A program made the translations under genes and the position numbers. Positions 1 through 8,508 of a DNA stretch of 64,000 nucleotides are shown piece by piece; the stretch's first letter is position 1, and every line of letters starts with the position of its first letter. The notes beneath the pieces are model-generated. The model had not been told where the DNA came from. It worked only from the letters and a program-made list of their open reading frames with translations, and ran no database searches. Source of the stretch: an uncultured Oceanospirillaceae bacterium (GTDB lineage: Bacteria > Pseudomonadota > Gammaproteobacteria > Pseudomonadales > Balneatricaceae); NCBI GenBank assembly GCA_913057435.1, contig CAJXNY010000001.1:62001-126000 (forward strand), read 5' to 3'.

Positions 1-659
1 TGGTATTTGCAGACTCTGAACTGGCGGGTGCCGCTGGTTTTGCCAACGTTATCAACTGTGGGCCTGGCCTGCGTGAGCGTCAGGTTGCTGCCCAGATTGT
101 GGCAGACAAGTTTGATCACGCCGAGAAAGCGCTGAACCTGCTGAAAGAGTTCGGCGTCAACCCGGCCACCTACGTCGCCTCCCATTGCTGGGATGCGCGT
201 CTGAGCCGCACCCTGGATCTGGGTAACCGTCGTATTGGCGGTGACAAGCGGCTGAATGTATTCCACTACCCGATCCAGGGCTGGACCGATGCCCTGGTGC
301 TGAGCACGCTGATGGGTGCGGCCTCCAACGTTCAGCTTAAAGAGCTGCGCAACTGCTCCTATGCCCCGCTGGCCGAAGTAATGGAAGACATCATTAAAGG
401 TGAAGAACGTCACGCCGAGCTGGGTGAACGTGGTCTGGCCAACATCACCGATGTTGAAAGTACCGCGTCTGCCCAGGGCAGCGTGGACTACTGGTATCCA
501 CGGGTTGCCGCCACCTTTGGCCGTGCTGACTCCGAGCACAACCGCCACTTCCGTGATTACGGACTGGTAAAACAGACCAACGAAAGCCGCCTGACCGAAT
601 GGGAAGGCAAGGTAAACGATATGCTGGGCCGACTGGGCCTGAGTGTACCGGGCGCCTGA
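1..659 (+). CDS. Phenylacetyl-CoA epoxidase PaaA/PaaC-family subunit (5' partial)
   Basis: The reading frame is open from base 3, so the true start lies upstream; the GTG at 99 is internal. The visible 218 residues are helical and resemble PaaA (COG3396), the ferritin-like subunit of the ring-1,2-phenylacetyl-CoA epoxidase: a Ser-Glu-Leu helix near the left edge, a Trp-Thr-Asp-Ala helix, an EERH iron-ligand motif encoded near 406-417, and a Trp-Tyr-Pro...Phe-Gly segment like the PaaA C-terminal half. It lies directly upstream of paaF, so an aromatic-CoA role fits. Odd point: where PaaA has its first ExxH motif this protein reads KFDH (bases 108-119), so one metal ligand may be missing. It could be PaaA itself, a paralogue, or a structural PaaC-like subunit; the family is secure, the exact subunit is not. 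Confidence 0.65.
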   Translation, partial: VFADSELAGAAGFANVINCGPGLRERQVAAQIVADKFDHAEKALNLLKEFGVNPATYVASHCWDARLSRTLDLGNRRIGGDKRLNVFHYPIQGWTDALVLSTLMGAASNVQLKELRNCSYAPLAEVMEDIIKGEERHAELGERGLANITDVESTASAQGSVDYWYPRVAATFGRADSEHNRHFRDYGLVKQTNESRLTEWEGKVNDMLGRLGLSVPGA

Positions 660-668
660 GTGCTGTCC

Positions 669-690
669 GCCGCCAGCCTTAGCTGGCGGC
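669..690. other. Intercistronic GC hairpin upstream of paaF
   Basis: Perfect 9-bp inverted repeat (669-677 with 682-690) with a CTTA loop, in the 71-bp gap before paaF. No T tract follows, so it is more likely an mRNA-stabilising or processing element, or a weak attenuator, than a strong terminator. Confidence 0.5.
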
Positions 691-730
691 GCTTCACCCC
701 GAACATTCACATCGATTCCGGTAGGTATTC

Positions 731-1510
731 ATGCAGGAGCTGCAAGATATTCTGGTTTCAGAGATCGCCAACGGCGTACTGACCCTCACCCTTAATCGTC
801 CCGCCGCGTTTAACGCCCTGCGCAACCAGCTGCTAAGCGAGCTCGCCGACACGCTGGATGCCGCTGCGATCAATGACGATGTAAAAGCCGTGCTGGTCAC
901 CGGTGGTGACAGCGTATTCGCTGCCGGTGCCGACATCAAAGAGATGGCATCGCTGGATATGGTCGGCGTGATGAACGACATCCGCCCGACCTACTGGAAA
1001 CGGATCGCTGCGTTTCCCAAACCCCTGATCGCCGCTGTTAACGGCTACGCCCTGGGCGGTGGCTGCGAGCTGATGATGCATTGCGACATCGTTATTGCCG
1101 GTGACAATGCCCAGTTCGGCCAGCCCGAGATCAATCTGGGCATTATTCCTGGCGCCGGTGGCACCCAGCGACTGATTAAAGCGGTGGGTAAATCCATGGC
1201 GATGCAGATGGTGCTCAGCGGTGCTTTTATCTCCGCCAGCCAGGCCCGTGATTTTGGCCTGATCAGCGAAGTGGTCATCCCCGAGCGCACGATAGACCGT
1301 GCCCGTGAGGTTGCCAGTCTGATTGCCAGGAAACCACCCATTGCGGTTCGACTGGCCAAAGAAGTGCTGCTTAAAGCCTTCGATACCAGCCTGGACAGCG
1401 GTCTCAACCTGGAGCGCAAAGCATTCACCTTGCTGGCCGCCACTGAAGACCGCAACGAAGGCATCGCCGCCTTCACTGAAAAACGCAAACCGAACTTTAA
1501 GGGAAAATAA
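731..1510 (+). CDS. paaF: 2,3-dehydroadipyl-CoA hydratase (enoyl-CoA hydratase)
   Basis: A 259-residue crotonase-fold protein, the usual length for PaaF. The oxyanion-hole segment AAGADIKEM is at residues 64-72, a GGGCEL segment at 109-114, and the catalytic Glu at 133 in GQPEINLGIIPGAGGTQRL. The position of the second catalytic Glu of canonical enoyl-CoA hydratases is Gln159; E. coli PaaF also lacks Glu there, so this looks like a subfamily trait rather than damage. In the pathway PaaF hydrates 2,3-dehydroadipyl-CoA to 3-hydroxyadipyl-CoA in the cytoplasm. It is 2 nt upstream of paaG and clearly cotranscribed with it. Confidence 0.88.
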   Translation: MQELQDILVSEIANGVLTLTLNRPAAFNALRNQLLSELADTLDAAAINDDVKAVLVTGGDSVFAAGADIKEMASLDMVGVMNDIRPTYWKRIAAFPKPLIAAVNGYALGGGCELMMHCDIVIAGDNAQFGQPEINLGIIPGAGGTQRLIKAVGKSMAMQMVLSGAFISASQARDFGLISEVVIPERTIDRAREVASLIARKPPIAVRLAKEVLLKAFDTSLDSGLNLERKAFTLLAATEDRNEGIAAFTEKRKPNFKGK

Positions 1511-1512
1511 CC

Positions 1513-2304
1513 ATGTCGTACGAAACGATCGAATTTGAAATCACTGATGGTGTCGCCGTACTGACCCTGAACCGCCCTGACAGCCTGAACAGCTTCAACA
1601 CTCAGATGCATGGCGAAGTAAAGGATGCTCTTAAAGCGGTTAAAAAAAGCAAAGAGGCCCGCTGCCTGCTGATCACCGGTAATGGCCGTGGCTTCTGTGC
1701 CGGTCAGGACCTGAGTGATCGCAACGTCGCACCAGGAACTGAAGCGCCAAACCTGGGCGAGTCTATCGAGAAAAACTACAACCCGCTGCTGCGCACCATC
1801 AACGGGCTGGAGATGCCGGTGATCTGTGCCGTGAACGGCGTTGCAGCCGGTGCTGGTGCCAACATCGCCCTGGCCTGCGACATCGTGCTGGCCGCCAAAT
1901 CGGCGTCCTTTATCCAGGCATTCTGCAAAATTGGCCTGGTACCTGATTCAGCCGGTACCTTCACTCTGCCCCGTCTGGTCGGCAGCGCCCGTGCGATGGG
2001 CCTGGCGATGCTGGGCGACAAAATCAAAGCCGAGCAGGCTGAGCAGTGGGGCATGATCTGGAAAGCCGTTGAAGATGACGCGCTGAAAGACGAAGCCCTG
2101 GCCATGGCCCGTCACCTGGCCACGCAGCCAACCAAAGGCCTGGCGCTGATCAAACGTGCTATCAACGCCAGCTGGAACAACAGCTTCGATGAGCAGCTGG
2201 ATCTGGAACGCGACCTGCAGACCCTGGCCGGTCGTACCGATGACTACCGCGAAGGCGTCGCCGCTTTCATGGAAAAACGTCAGCCGAACTTCACCGGTAA
2301 ATAA
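1513..2304 (+). CDS. paaG: 2-(1,2-epoxy-1,2-dihydrophenyl)acetyl-CoA isomerase
   Basis: A 263-residue crotonase-family protein. It shares long blocks with E. coli PaaG as I remember it: GRGFCAGQDL near residues 58-67, VICAVNGVAAGAGA at 103-116, and YREGV near the C terminus. The catalytic Asp is Asp145 in LVPDSAGTF, where PaaG uses Asp instead of the hydratase Glu. The enzyme isomerises the ring epoxide to the oxepin-CoA and also shifts double bonds later in the pathway. Separated by 2 nt from paaF and 13 nt from paaH, in one operon. Confidence 0.92.
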   Translation: MSYETIEFEITDGVAVLTLNRPDSLNSFNTQMHGEVKDALKAVKKSKEARCLLITGNGRGFCAGQDLSDRNVAPGTEAPNLGESIEKNYNPLLRTINGLEMPVICAVNGVAAGAGANIALACDIVLAAKSASFIQAFCKIGLVPDSAGTFTLPRLVGSARAMGLAMLGDKIKAEQAEQWGMIWKAVEDDALKDEALAMARHLATQPTKGLALIKRAINASWNNSFDEQLDLERDLQTLAGRTDDYREGVAAFMEKRQPNFTGK

Positions 2305-2317
2305 GAGCGTACTCAGC

Positions 2318-3826
2318 ATGAGCCATCTCACTACTGAATCTGTTATTGGCGTGATCGGCGCGGGCACCATGGGTGCCGGTATCGCTCAGGTGGCTGCCAA
2401 AGCAGGCCACCCGGTGCTGCTGTTTGATGCCATGGACGGTGCGGGCCAGCGCGGCCTTGATAACGTCGCCAAAGGCCTCTCTCGACTGGTCAGCAAAGGT
2501 AAAATGAGCCAGGCCGACCTGGATACTCTGGTCGGTCGTATCCAGGTGATCAACTCCCTGAGCGATATGGCACCCGCCGCCCTGGTGGTTGAAGCCATCG
2601 TTGAACGGCTGGATATCAAACAGCAGGTGTTCGGTGATCTGGAAAACATCTGTGGCGACACCACCATTCTGGCCTCCAACACCTCCTCGATATCACTGAC
2701 AGCTATCGGCGCAAAACTGCAACGACCACAGAACCTGGTGGGCATGCACTTCTTCAATCCGGCCCCCATCATGAAGCTGGTTGAAGTGATCAGCGGGCTT
2801 GATACTGATCCAGCTGTCGCTGAGGCGATTTATGCGCTGTCCGCGGCCTGGGGTAAAAAACCGGTCCACGCCAGATCCACTCCCGGTTTTATCGTTAACC
2901 GGGTCGCCCGCCCCTTCTATGCCGAAGGCATGCGTGTGGTGCAGGAAGGCGGTACCGACGTCGCCACCATGGATGCCCTGCTCAAGCAGTGCGGTGGCTT
3001 TCGCATGGGGCCGTTCGAGCTGATGGACCTGATTGGCCACGACGTTAACTACGCCGTGACGACCTCGGTATTCCAGGCCTACTACAACGACCCACGCTTC
3101 CAGCCCTCGCTGCTGCAGCTGGAGCTGGTTAACGCCGGTCACCTGGGTCGTAAAACCGGCAAAGGCTTCTATAACTACGCCGAGGGTGCTGAGGCACCTC
3201 AGCCACAAACTGCTGCTGCAGGCACCGCCCCGCGCAGCGTGATCGTGGAAGGTAACCTGGGCGTAGCCGAACCGCTGGTCGCGCTGCTTGAAAGCGCAGG
3301 CATTCCACTGACCCGCGTAGAAGGCAATGGCAGGCTGCGCGTTGATGACGCCACACTGATGCTGACTAACGGCCAGTTTTCCACCCGCCGCGCGGCCAAA
3401 CAGGGTAACCGCAACCTGATTCAGTTTGATCTGGCACTGGATTACAGCCATGCCAGCCGCATCGCCCTGGCCCCGGCGGACCAGGCCGAACAGAGTGCCA
3501 TCGACGCTGCCGTGGGCCTGTTTCAGGCGCTGGGTAAGCACGTCACTCTGATCGACGACATTCCCGGCATGGCCGTTATGCGCACCGTCGCGATGCTGGC
3601 TAACGAAGGCTTTGATGCGACAAATCAGGGCGTCTGTTCTGAAGATGCGGTAGATATAGCCATGCAGGGCGGTGTCAACTATCCGCAAGGACCGATCCAC
3701 TGGGCCCGCCAGATTGGCCTGGCAAAAGTACTTACCGTGCTGGATAACCTGGCCCGCAATTATGGCGAAGATCGCTACCGCGCCAGCCCGCTGCTGCGTC
3801 GTCGAGTCGCCGGCGGTGCCCTGTGA
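2318..3826 (+). CDS. paaH: 3-hydroxyadipyl-CoA dehydrogenase
   Basis: The ATG at 2318 is chosen because it is followed at once by the Rossmann motif GVIGAGTMGAGIAQ (residues 10-23); the frame is open further upstream but there it overlaps paaG. The 502-residue protein is slightly longer than E. coli PaaH (475). The 3HCDH signature MHFFNPAPIMKLVEV and the STPGFIVNR segment form the catalytic core, and a second 3HCDH C-terminal domain follows with VNYPQGPIHWA near the end. It oxidises 3-hydroxyadipyl-CoA to 3-oxoadipyl-CoA with NAD+. The stop overlaps the GTG start of paaI by 4 nt. Confidence 0.92.
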   Translation: MSHLTTESVIGVIGAGTMGAGIAQVAAKAGHPVLLFDAMDGAGQRGLDNVAKGLSRLVSKGKMSQADLDTLVGRIQVINSLSDMAPAALVVEAIVERLDIKQQVFGDLENICGDTTILASNTSSISLTAIGAKLQRPQNLVGMHFFNPAPIMKLVEVISGLDTDPAVAEAIYALSAAWGKKPVHARSTPGFIVNRVARPFYAEGMRVVQEGGTDVATMDALLKQCGGFRMGPFELMDLIGHDVNYAVTTSVFQAYYNDPRFQPSLLQLELVNAGHLGRKTGKGFYNYAEGAEAPQPQTAAAGTAPRSVIVEGNLGVAEPLVALLESAGIPLTRVEGNGRLRVDDATLMLTNGQFSTRRAAKQGNRNLIQFDLALDYSHASRIALAPADQAEQSAIDAAVGLFQALGKHVTLIDDIPGMAVMRTVAMLANEGFDATNQGVCSEDAVDIAMQGGVNYPQGPIHWARQIGLAKVLTVLDNLARNYGEDRYRASPLLRRRVAGGAL

Positions 3827-4275
3827 CCCCGTCAGCAGCTCAGGCATTAGCCCAGGCCTGCTCGGCGGCAATGCATGAAAACGATCATGCCGCCCAGGCG
3901 ATGGGAATTGAGATCACCGAGATCAGCCCCGGCAGCGCCAGCCTGACCATGACCGTGCGTAAAGACATGCTCAACGGTCACGCCATGAGCCACGGCGGCT
4001 TTATGTTTGCCCTGTGCGATACCGCCTTTGCCCATGCCTGTAACAGCTACAACCGGGTAACGGTGGCCAGCGGCTGCACCATTGATTACATCGCCCCGGG
4101 ATTTGAAGGTGACCTGCTCACCGCCGTGGCCCGCGAACGTCAGCGTAAAGGCCGCACCGGTGTTTACGATGTCACGCTCTATAACCAGAACAACGAAGAA
4201 CTGGCGTATTTTCGCGGCAAGTCCTATCAGATCCAGGGCAGCCTTGTTGACACGGGTCTTGAGACCGACGTCTGA
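3823..4275 (+). CDS. paaI: Phenylacetate-pathway hotdog thioesterase
   Basis: A 150-residue single-hotdog protein starting at the GTG (3823) that overlaps the TGA of paaH, a typical translational-coupling arrangement. The PaaI motif NGHAMSHGGFMFALCDTAFA spans residues 51-70, with the probable catalytic Asp66 and the conserved HGG. VASGCTIDYIAPG and YFRGKSYQI follow, as in E. coli PaaI. The family hydrolyses ring-hydroxylated phenylacetyl-CoA and is thought to release CoA from dead-end intermediates. Confidence 0.9.
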   Translation: MTPSAAQALAQACSAAMHENDHAAQAMGIEITEISPGSASLTMTVRKDMLNGHAMSHGGFMFALCDTAFAHACNSYNRVTVASGCTIDYIAPGFEGDLLTAVARERQRKGRTGVYDVTLYNQNNEELAYFRGKSYQIQGSLVDTGLETDV

Positions 4276-4284
4276 GTTTGACAG

Positions 4285-4310
4285 GCAGCTGCGCCACCGC
4301 GCGCAGCTGC
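4285..4310. other. Intercistronic hairpin upstream of paaJ
   Basis: Perfect 10-bp inverted repeat (4285-4294 with 4301-4310) and a 6-nt loop, ending a few bases before the AGGAGAG ribosome binding site of paaJ. There is no T tract. It may protect or process the polycistronic mRNA or tune paaJ translation. Confidence 0.5.
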
Positions 4311-4326
4311 AACAGGAGAGAGTTCG

Positions 4327-5532
4327 ATGAAAGACGCTTTTATCTGTGATGCGATCCGCACCCCTTTTGGCCGCTACGGTGGCGGCCTGGCCAAGGTCCG
4401 CGCCGATGATCTGGGCGCAATCCCGATCAAAGCGCTGATGGACCGCAACCCGGATGTTGACTGGAGCCAGGTCGATGATGTGATCTACGGCAACGCCAAC
4501 CAGGCCGGTGAAGATAACCGCAACGTCGCCCGCATGTCCTCGCTGCTGGCGGGGCTGCCCACCACCGTGCCAGGCACCACCCTGAACCGGCTGTGTGGCT
4601 CCGGTATCGACTCCGTCGGTATGGCGGCCCGTTCAATCAAGTCCGGCGAGACCGAACTGATGATCGCCGGGGGATGTGAATCCATGTCCCGCGCGCCGTT
4701 CGTGATGGGCAAGGCCGAATCCGCCTTCAGCCGCAGTGCCGAAATTTTCGACACCACCATCGGCTGGCGTTTCATCAATAAGAAAATGAAAGCAGAATTC
4801 GGCGTCGACACCATGCCGGAGACCGCTGAGAACGTAGCTGAAGATTTTAATATCAGCCGGGAAGATCAGGACGCTTTTGCCATACGCAGCCAGCAGAAAG
4901 CCGGTGCCGCAATGGAAGCCGGGCTCTTCAATCAAGAGATCACCCCGGTGATCATTCCCCAGCGTAAAGGCGAGCCTTTAGTTGTCGATACCGACGAACA
5001 CCCTCGCCCGTCCACCAGCCTGGAAGCGCTGGCTAAGCTGGGTACGCCTTTCCGTGAAAACGGTTCGGTGACCGCCGGTAACGCCTCCGGGGTGAACGAT
5101 GGTGCCTGCGCTCTGCTGCTCGCCTCCGCCGAGGCCGCTGAAAAATATGGTCTGACGCCCAAAGCACGTGTTGTCGCTATGGCTACCGTCGGACTGGAAC
5201 CCCGTATTATGGGCTTTGGCCCGGCGCCTGCTACCCGTAAAGTGCTGGAAAAAGCAGGCCTGACGCTGGCCGACATGGATGTGATTGAGCTCAACGAAGC
5301 CTTCGCCTCTCAGGGGCTGGCGGTGATGCGTGATCTGGGCCTGCCTGATGACGCCAGCCATGTAAATCCGAACGGCGGTGCTATCGCGCTGGGTCACCCT
5401 CTGGGTGCCAGCGGTGCCCGCCTGGTTACCACCGCGATGTACCAGCTGCATCGCACCGGGGGTCGTTACGCCCTGTGCACCATGTGTATTGGTGTGGGTC
5501 AGGGGATCGCGATCATCATCGAGCGGGTCTGA
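4327..5532 (+). CDS. paaJ: 3-oxoadipyl-CoA / 3-oxo-5,6-dehydrosuberyl-CoA thiolase
   Basis: A 401-residue thiolase preceded by AGGAGAG. The nucleophilic Cys90 lies in LNRLCGSGIDSVG; the His motif NPNGGAIALGHPLGASGARL and the second cysteine motif CTMCIGVGQG near the C terminus complete the triad. It performs both thiolytic steps of the phenylacetate pathway, giving acetyl-CoA and succinyl-CoA. A pcaF-type thiolase would look very similar; position in the paa operon decides the call. Confidence 0.92.
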   Translation: MKDAFICDAIRTPFGRYGGGLAKVRADDLGAIPIKALMDRNPDVDWSQVDDVIYGNANQAGEDNRNVARMSSLLAGLPTTVPGTTLNRLCGSGIDSVGMAARSIKSGETELMIAGGCESMSRAPFVMGKAESAFSRSAEIFDTTIGWRFINKKMKAEFGVDTMPETAENVAEDFNISREDQDAFAIRSQQKAGAAMEAGLFNQEITPVIIPQRKGEPLVVDTDEHPRPSTSLEALAKLGTPFRENGSVTAGNASGVNDGACALLLASAEAAEKYGLTPKARVVAMATVGLEPRIMGFGPAPATRKVLEKAGLTLADMDVIELNEAFASQGLAVMRDLGLPDDASHVNPNGGAIALGHPLGASGARLVTTAMYQLHRTGGRYALCTMCIGVGQGIAIIIERV

Positions 5533-5543
5533 CCGACCCCAAC

Positions 5544-5578
5544 GGCGGTGCCACGCTATGCCAGGTAGTGGTGCCGCC
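5544..5578. other. Intercistronic hairpin between paaJ and paaK
   Basis: An 11-bp inverted repeat (5544-5554 with 5568-5578) with a 13-nt loop; two of the RNA pairs are G-U wobbles. It lies 12 nt after the paaJ stop and has no T tract. It is the third such hairpin in this operon. Confidence 0.45.
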
Positions 5579-5628
5579 ATTGAATCGACTCTACAAAAAC
5601 GCTTCAGACGTTCAGGACAATAATAATC

Positions 5629-6942
5629 ATGAATTACGATCAACCTTTGCGTGGTGCATTAGATCCAATCGAAACAGCCAGCATCGACGAACTGCGCAGC
5701 CTGCAGTTAGGCCGGATGCAGTGGAGTATCGCCCATGCGTATAACAACGTACCGGCGTACAAGCGACTCTGTGATGAAAAGGGAGTTCATCCGTTTGATC
5801 TCAAAGCCCTTGAAGACCTGAGCCGGTTCCCCTTTACCACCAAATCCTACCTGCGCGACAACTACCCGTTTGGCACCTTCGCCGTACCAAACAACGAAGT
5901 GGTACGGATACACGCCTCCTCTGGCACCACCGGTAAGCCAACGGTTGTCGGCTACACCCAGAACGATATCAACACCTGGGCCGACGTTGTTGCCCGCTCC
6001 ATCCGCGCAGCGGGTGGCCACTATGGCGACAAAGTCCACATCTCTTACGGCTACGGCCTGTTTACCGGCGGCCTGGGGGCCCACTACGGTGCCGAGCGAC
6101 TGGGTTGTACCGTTATCCCGATGTCCGGCGGCCAGACCGAGAAGCAGGTGCAGCTGATGCGCGACTTCGACCCGGATATCATCATGGTCACGCCGTCTTA
6201 CATGCTCAACCTGATCGACGAGATGGACCGCCAGGGACTGGACCCACGGGACACCGCCCTGCGACTGGGTATCTTCGGTGCTGAGCCATGGACCGACGAG
6301 ATGCGCAAAAACATCGAAAACCGGCTGGGTATCGATGCCGTCGATATCTATGGCTTGTCTGAGATGATGGGCCCGGGTGTTGCCATGGAGTGCATCGAAA
6401 CCAAAGATGGCCCAACCATCTGGGAAGACCACTTCTACCCTGAAATCATCGATCCGAGCACCGGTGAGGTAATGCCGGATGGCGAATATGGCGAGCTGGT
6501 GTTCACCTCACTGACCAAAGAAGCCTTGCCGATTATCCGCTACCGCACCCGTGACCTGACCCGCCTGTTGCCAGGCACGGCCCGCCCAATGCGCCGCATC
6601 GACAAAATCACCGGCCGCTCCGATGATATGCTGATTATCCGTGGGGTAAACGTATTCCCGACCCAGATCGAAGAACAGATCCTGAAAATCCCGGCGCTGG
6701 CTCCCCACTACGAAATCGTGGTGACCCGTGAGGGTAACCTCGACAAAGTACTGGTTAAAGTCGAAATGGCCCCGGGGGCTGAAAACCAGGGTGCCCGCGC
6801 CGACGACATCAGCAAAGAGCTGCAACACCACATCAAATCCCTGATTGGTATCAGTACCCGTATTGATATCGTATCCGAAGGCACCATCCCCCGCTCAGAG
6901 GGTAAAGCCAAGCGGGTATTTGATGAGCGTAACCTGACCTGA
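5629..6942 (+). CDS. paaK: Phenylacetate-CoA ligase
   Basis: A 437-residue AMP-forming acyl-CoA ligase. The phosphate-binding motif SSGTTGKPTVVGYT is near residues 95-108, followed by SYGYGLFTGGLGAHYGAERLG, YGLSEMMGPG, and the C-terminal RSDDMLIIRGVNVFP hinge region typical of PaaK. It activates phenylacetate to phenylacetyl-CoA with ATP, the entry step of the pathway. It is the last gene of the cluster, 96 nt after paaJ, and faces a convergent cytochrome gene. Confidence 0.94.
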   Translation: MNYDQPLRGALDPIETASIDELRSLQLGRMQWSIAHAYNNVPAYKRLCDEKGVHPFDLKALEDLSRFPFTTKSYLRDNYPFGTFAVPNNEVVRIHASSGTTGKPTVVGYTQNDINTWADVVARSIRAAGGHYGDKVHISYGYGLFTGGLGAHYGAERLGCTVIPMSGGQTEKQVQLMRDFDPDIIMVTPSYMLNLIDEMDRQGLDPRDTALRLGIFGAEPWTDEMRKNIENRLGIDAVDIYGLSEMMGPGVAMECIETKDGPTIWEDHFYPEIIDPSTGEVMPDGEYGELVFTSLTKEALPIIRYRTRDLTRLLPGTARPMRRIDKITGRSDDMLIIRGVNVFPTQIEEQILKIPALAPHYEIVVTREGNLDKVLVKVEMAPGAENQGARADDISKELQHHIKSLIGISTRIDIVSEGTIPRSEGKAKRVFDERNLT

Positions 6943-6966
6943 TCAGCTTACCTGCCGTCGTATTCC

Positions 6967-6995
6967 CTCGTTCCCACGCTCCGCGTGGGAGCGAG
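6967..6995. repeat. REP-like dispersed palindrome
   Basis: Left arm 6967-6979 (CTCGTTCCCACGC), loop TCC, right arm 6983-6995: 13 bp with a single mismatch that becomes G-U in RNA. I recognise this core as a short palindrome scattered in intergenic regions of many gammaproteobacteria. It lies between convergent paaK and the cytochrome b561 gene and may double as a transcription barrier. Confidence 0.65.
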
Positions 6996-7021
6996 TACTC
7001 CCAGCGCCTACCCGGCCACCC

Positions 7022-7699
7022 TCACAACGGTAAGCTGAACAGGTAATACACCCAGCCTGCTGCCAGTCCAGTCGCCAGCATGAATGGCACCAGCCTAGCC
7101 CCATCAGCATTCACCGCACCGTCAAGATTGACTTTTTTACCGTGGATCATTGCCGGTACCAGCCGCTCCTGGTATTTAAAGCGGTGGAAGACGATCGCCA
7201 GGATATGTAAACCGACCAGCACTTTAAGAAACAGCTGCAACTGATGGTGTACCGTACCGCCCAGGTCAGCCAGCTCGTCACTGACAGAGCTGTAAAACGG
7301 ACCATCCCAAAGAATATCGTCACTGGTGACCAGCCCGCTGCCGACCTGCAGCCCCAGTAATAACAGCAGTGCGACAACCATCATTCCGCCAGCAGGATTG
7401 TGGCCGTAGTGGTGCTCAGCCTTGCCCGTCAGCATACGCCGGCTATAACGCAGGGTTTCCAGCGGGTGGCGGATGAACGCGGTAAAGCGGGCATGCTGTG
7501 AGCCGATCAGCCCCCAGATCAGCCGAAACAGAATCAGGCCGGAAAGCAGGTAGCCAGCATAAAAATGCCATTCGATCAGCTCATCACCCAGATCGCCACT
7601 GATAATCAGGAACACAAACAGACCCACCAGGCTCCAGTGAAAAATACGAACGGGCAAGTCCCACACTTTAATCATGGGCGGCGTTACACGCTGGTTCAT
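7022..7699 (-). CDS. Cytochrome b561-type membrane protein
   Basis: The ATG at 7699 has a strong AAGGAGG site 4 nt upstream (7704-7710), so the longer frame to 7777 is not used. The 225-residue product starts MNQRVTPPMIKVWDLPVRIFHW, typical of the prokaryotic cytochrome b561 / Ni-Fe hydrogenase b-type cytochrome family. About five hydrophobic segments and His residues near 21, 45, 156-157 and 170 are candidate heme ligands. It would pass electrons between the quinone pool and periplasmic c-type cytochromes. The upstream cytochrome c' gene is 95 nt away on the same strand and its probable redox partner. Confidence 0.8.
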   Translation of the reverse strand: MNQRVTPPMIKVWDLPVRIFHWSLVGLFVFLIISGDLGDELIEWHFYAGYLLSGLILFRLIWGLIGSQHARFTAFIRHPLETLRYSRRMLTGKAEHHYGHNPAGGMMVVALLLLLGLQVGSGLVTSDDILWDGPFYSSVSDELADLGGTVHHQLQLFLKVLVGLHILAIVFHRFKYQERLVPAMIHGKKVNLDGAVNADGARLVPFMLATGLAAGWVYYLFSLPL

Positions 7700-7794
7700 G
7701 CGGCCTCCTTCAGGCAGCGGATAGTAAAAACCTGGCGACAGGCAGATGCCCATGGCCAGGTTGTTGTCGTCAGCCAACAGCTGACCTCGCAGAT

Positions 7795-8268
7795 TTACTT
7801 GGCTTTGTAAGCCTTATGGCAACCCTTGCAGGATTTGCCCAGTGGGCCCATCGCTTTACGCAGGCTGGCCAGGTCTTTACCGGCTTCTGCCGCCATGGTT
7901 TCCGACGCTTTCACCCAGGCATTATGCTTATCACCCACTTCAGAGTCTTCAGCCCAAATACCTGGCTTAGCTTTAGTCAGCTCAGACAGCGCATCAACGC
8001 TGTTATCAGATCCCTGTGGCCACATGGACATATTGTTCATGGTCGCAGCGCTGAGCATGTTCTTTGCCACGGCACCCGCCAGATTGGCATCATAGTCGCG
8101 CTTGCCTTTAGCCATCGCGCCCAGGATACCCATGTTGTATTTCACGACATCCATGTGCGCCTGACGTGCTTCAATCTCTTTCTCAAATGGCACATCGGCA
8201 GCAGCCACCGGGGTGGCAATCAGCGCGGCCAGGGATACTGCAGAAAGTACTTTTACCAGAGCGGTCAT
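7795..8268 (-). CDS. Cytochrome c' (c-556-like)
   Basis: A 157-residue periplasmic cytochrome. A signal peptide ending ALIATPVAAA covers about residues 1-23; a four-helix-bundle-type body follows, and a single CKGCH heme motif sits at the extreme C terminus, which is diagnostic of cytochrome c'. Members bind NO or act as electron carriers. The adjacent b561 gene downstream on the same strand suggests a two-gene redox operon. Ligand specificity cannot be read from the sequence. Confidence 0.88.
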   Translation of the reverse strand: MTALVKVLSAVSLAALIATPVAAADVPFEKEIEARQAHMDVVKYNMGILGAMAKGKRDYDANLAGAVAKNMLSAATMNNMSMWPQGSDNSVDALSELTKAKPGIWAEDSEVGDKHNAWVKASETMAAEAGKDLASLRKAMGPLGKSCKGCHKAYKAK

Positions 8269-8463
8269 TGTTTGACTCCTGTCAAATCTTGATAGGGATT
8301 GCGATCAGGTCGCATGTTAACACTGGCGGTACATTCAAAAAATCTGATAAAGCGTTAATTTATGTAAAGCTCCCAAAACCGAACCGGGGAAACCATTCGC
8401 GGCATCTCAGCCCCTCCGGAGGTAGATAACTGCATTGTCAAAGCCGCAATCGACCCTGGTACA

Positions 8464-8481
8464 GCCAGCAACCCTGCTGGC
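8464..8481 (-). terminator. Hairpin downstream of the DUF2063 gene
   Basis: Perfect 7-bp stem GCCAGCA/TGCTGGC with an ACCC loop, 28 nt past the stop of the DUF2063 gene. No T tract, so terminator function is tentative. Confidence 0.35.
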
Positions 8482-8508
8482 AAGAACAACTATTCTGTAA
8501 CACCGGTG

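Noticed and set aside
731-1510. Gln159 in PaaF as a sign of an inactive hydratase
   Set aside because: E. coli PaaF also lacks Glu at this position, so it is a subfamily feature.
2693-3871. Long minus-strand frame (392 codons) opposite paaH
   Set aside because: It lies wholly over the well-supported paaH gene, has no recognisable motif, and reads as a shadow of the GC-rich codon pattern.
8269-8508. CTGAGA-containing stretch resembling part of a TPP riboswitch upstream of the cytochrome c' gene
   Set aside because: The second conserved thi-box half is not at the right distance and the downstream gene has no thiamine link; taken as chance.
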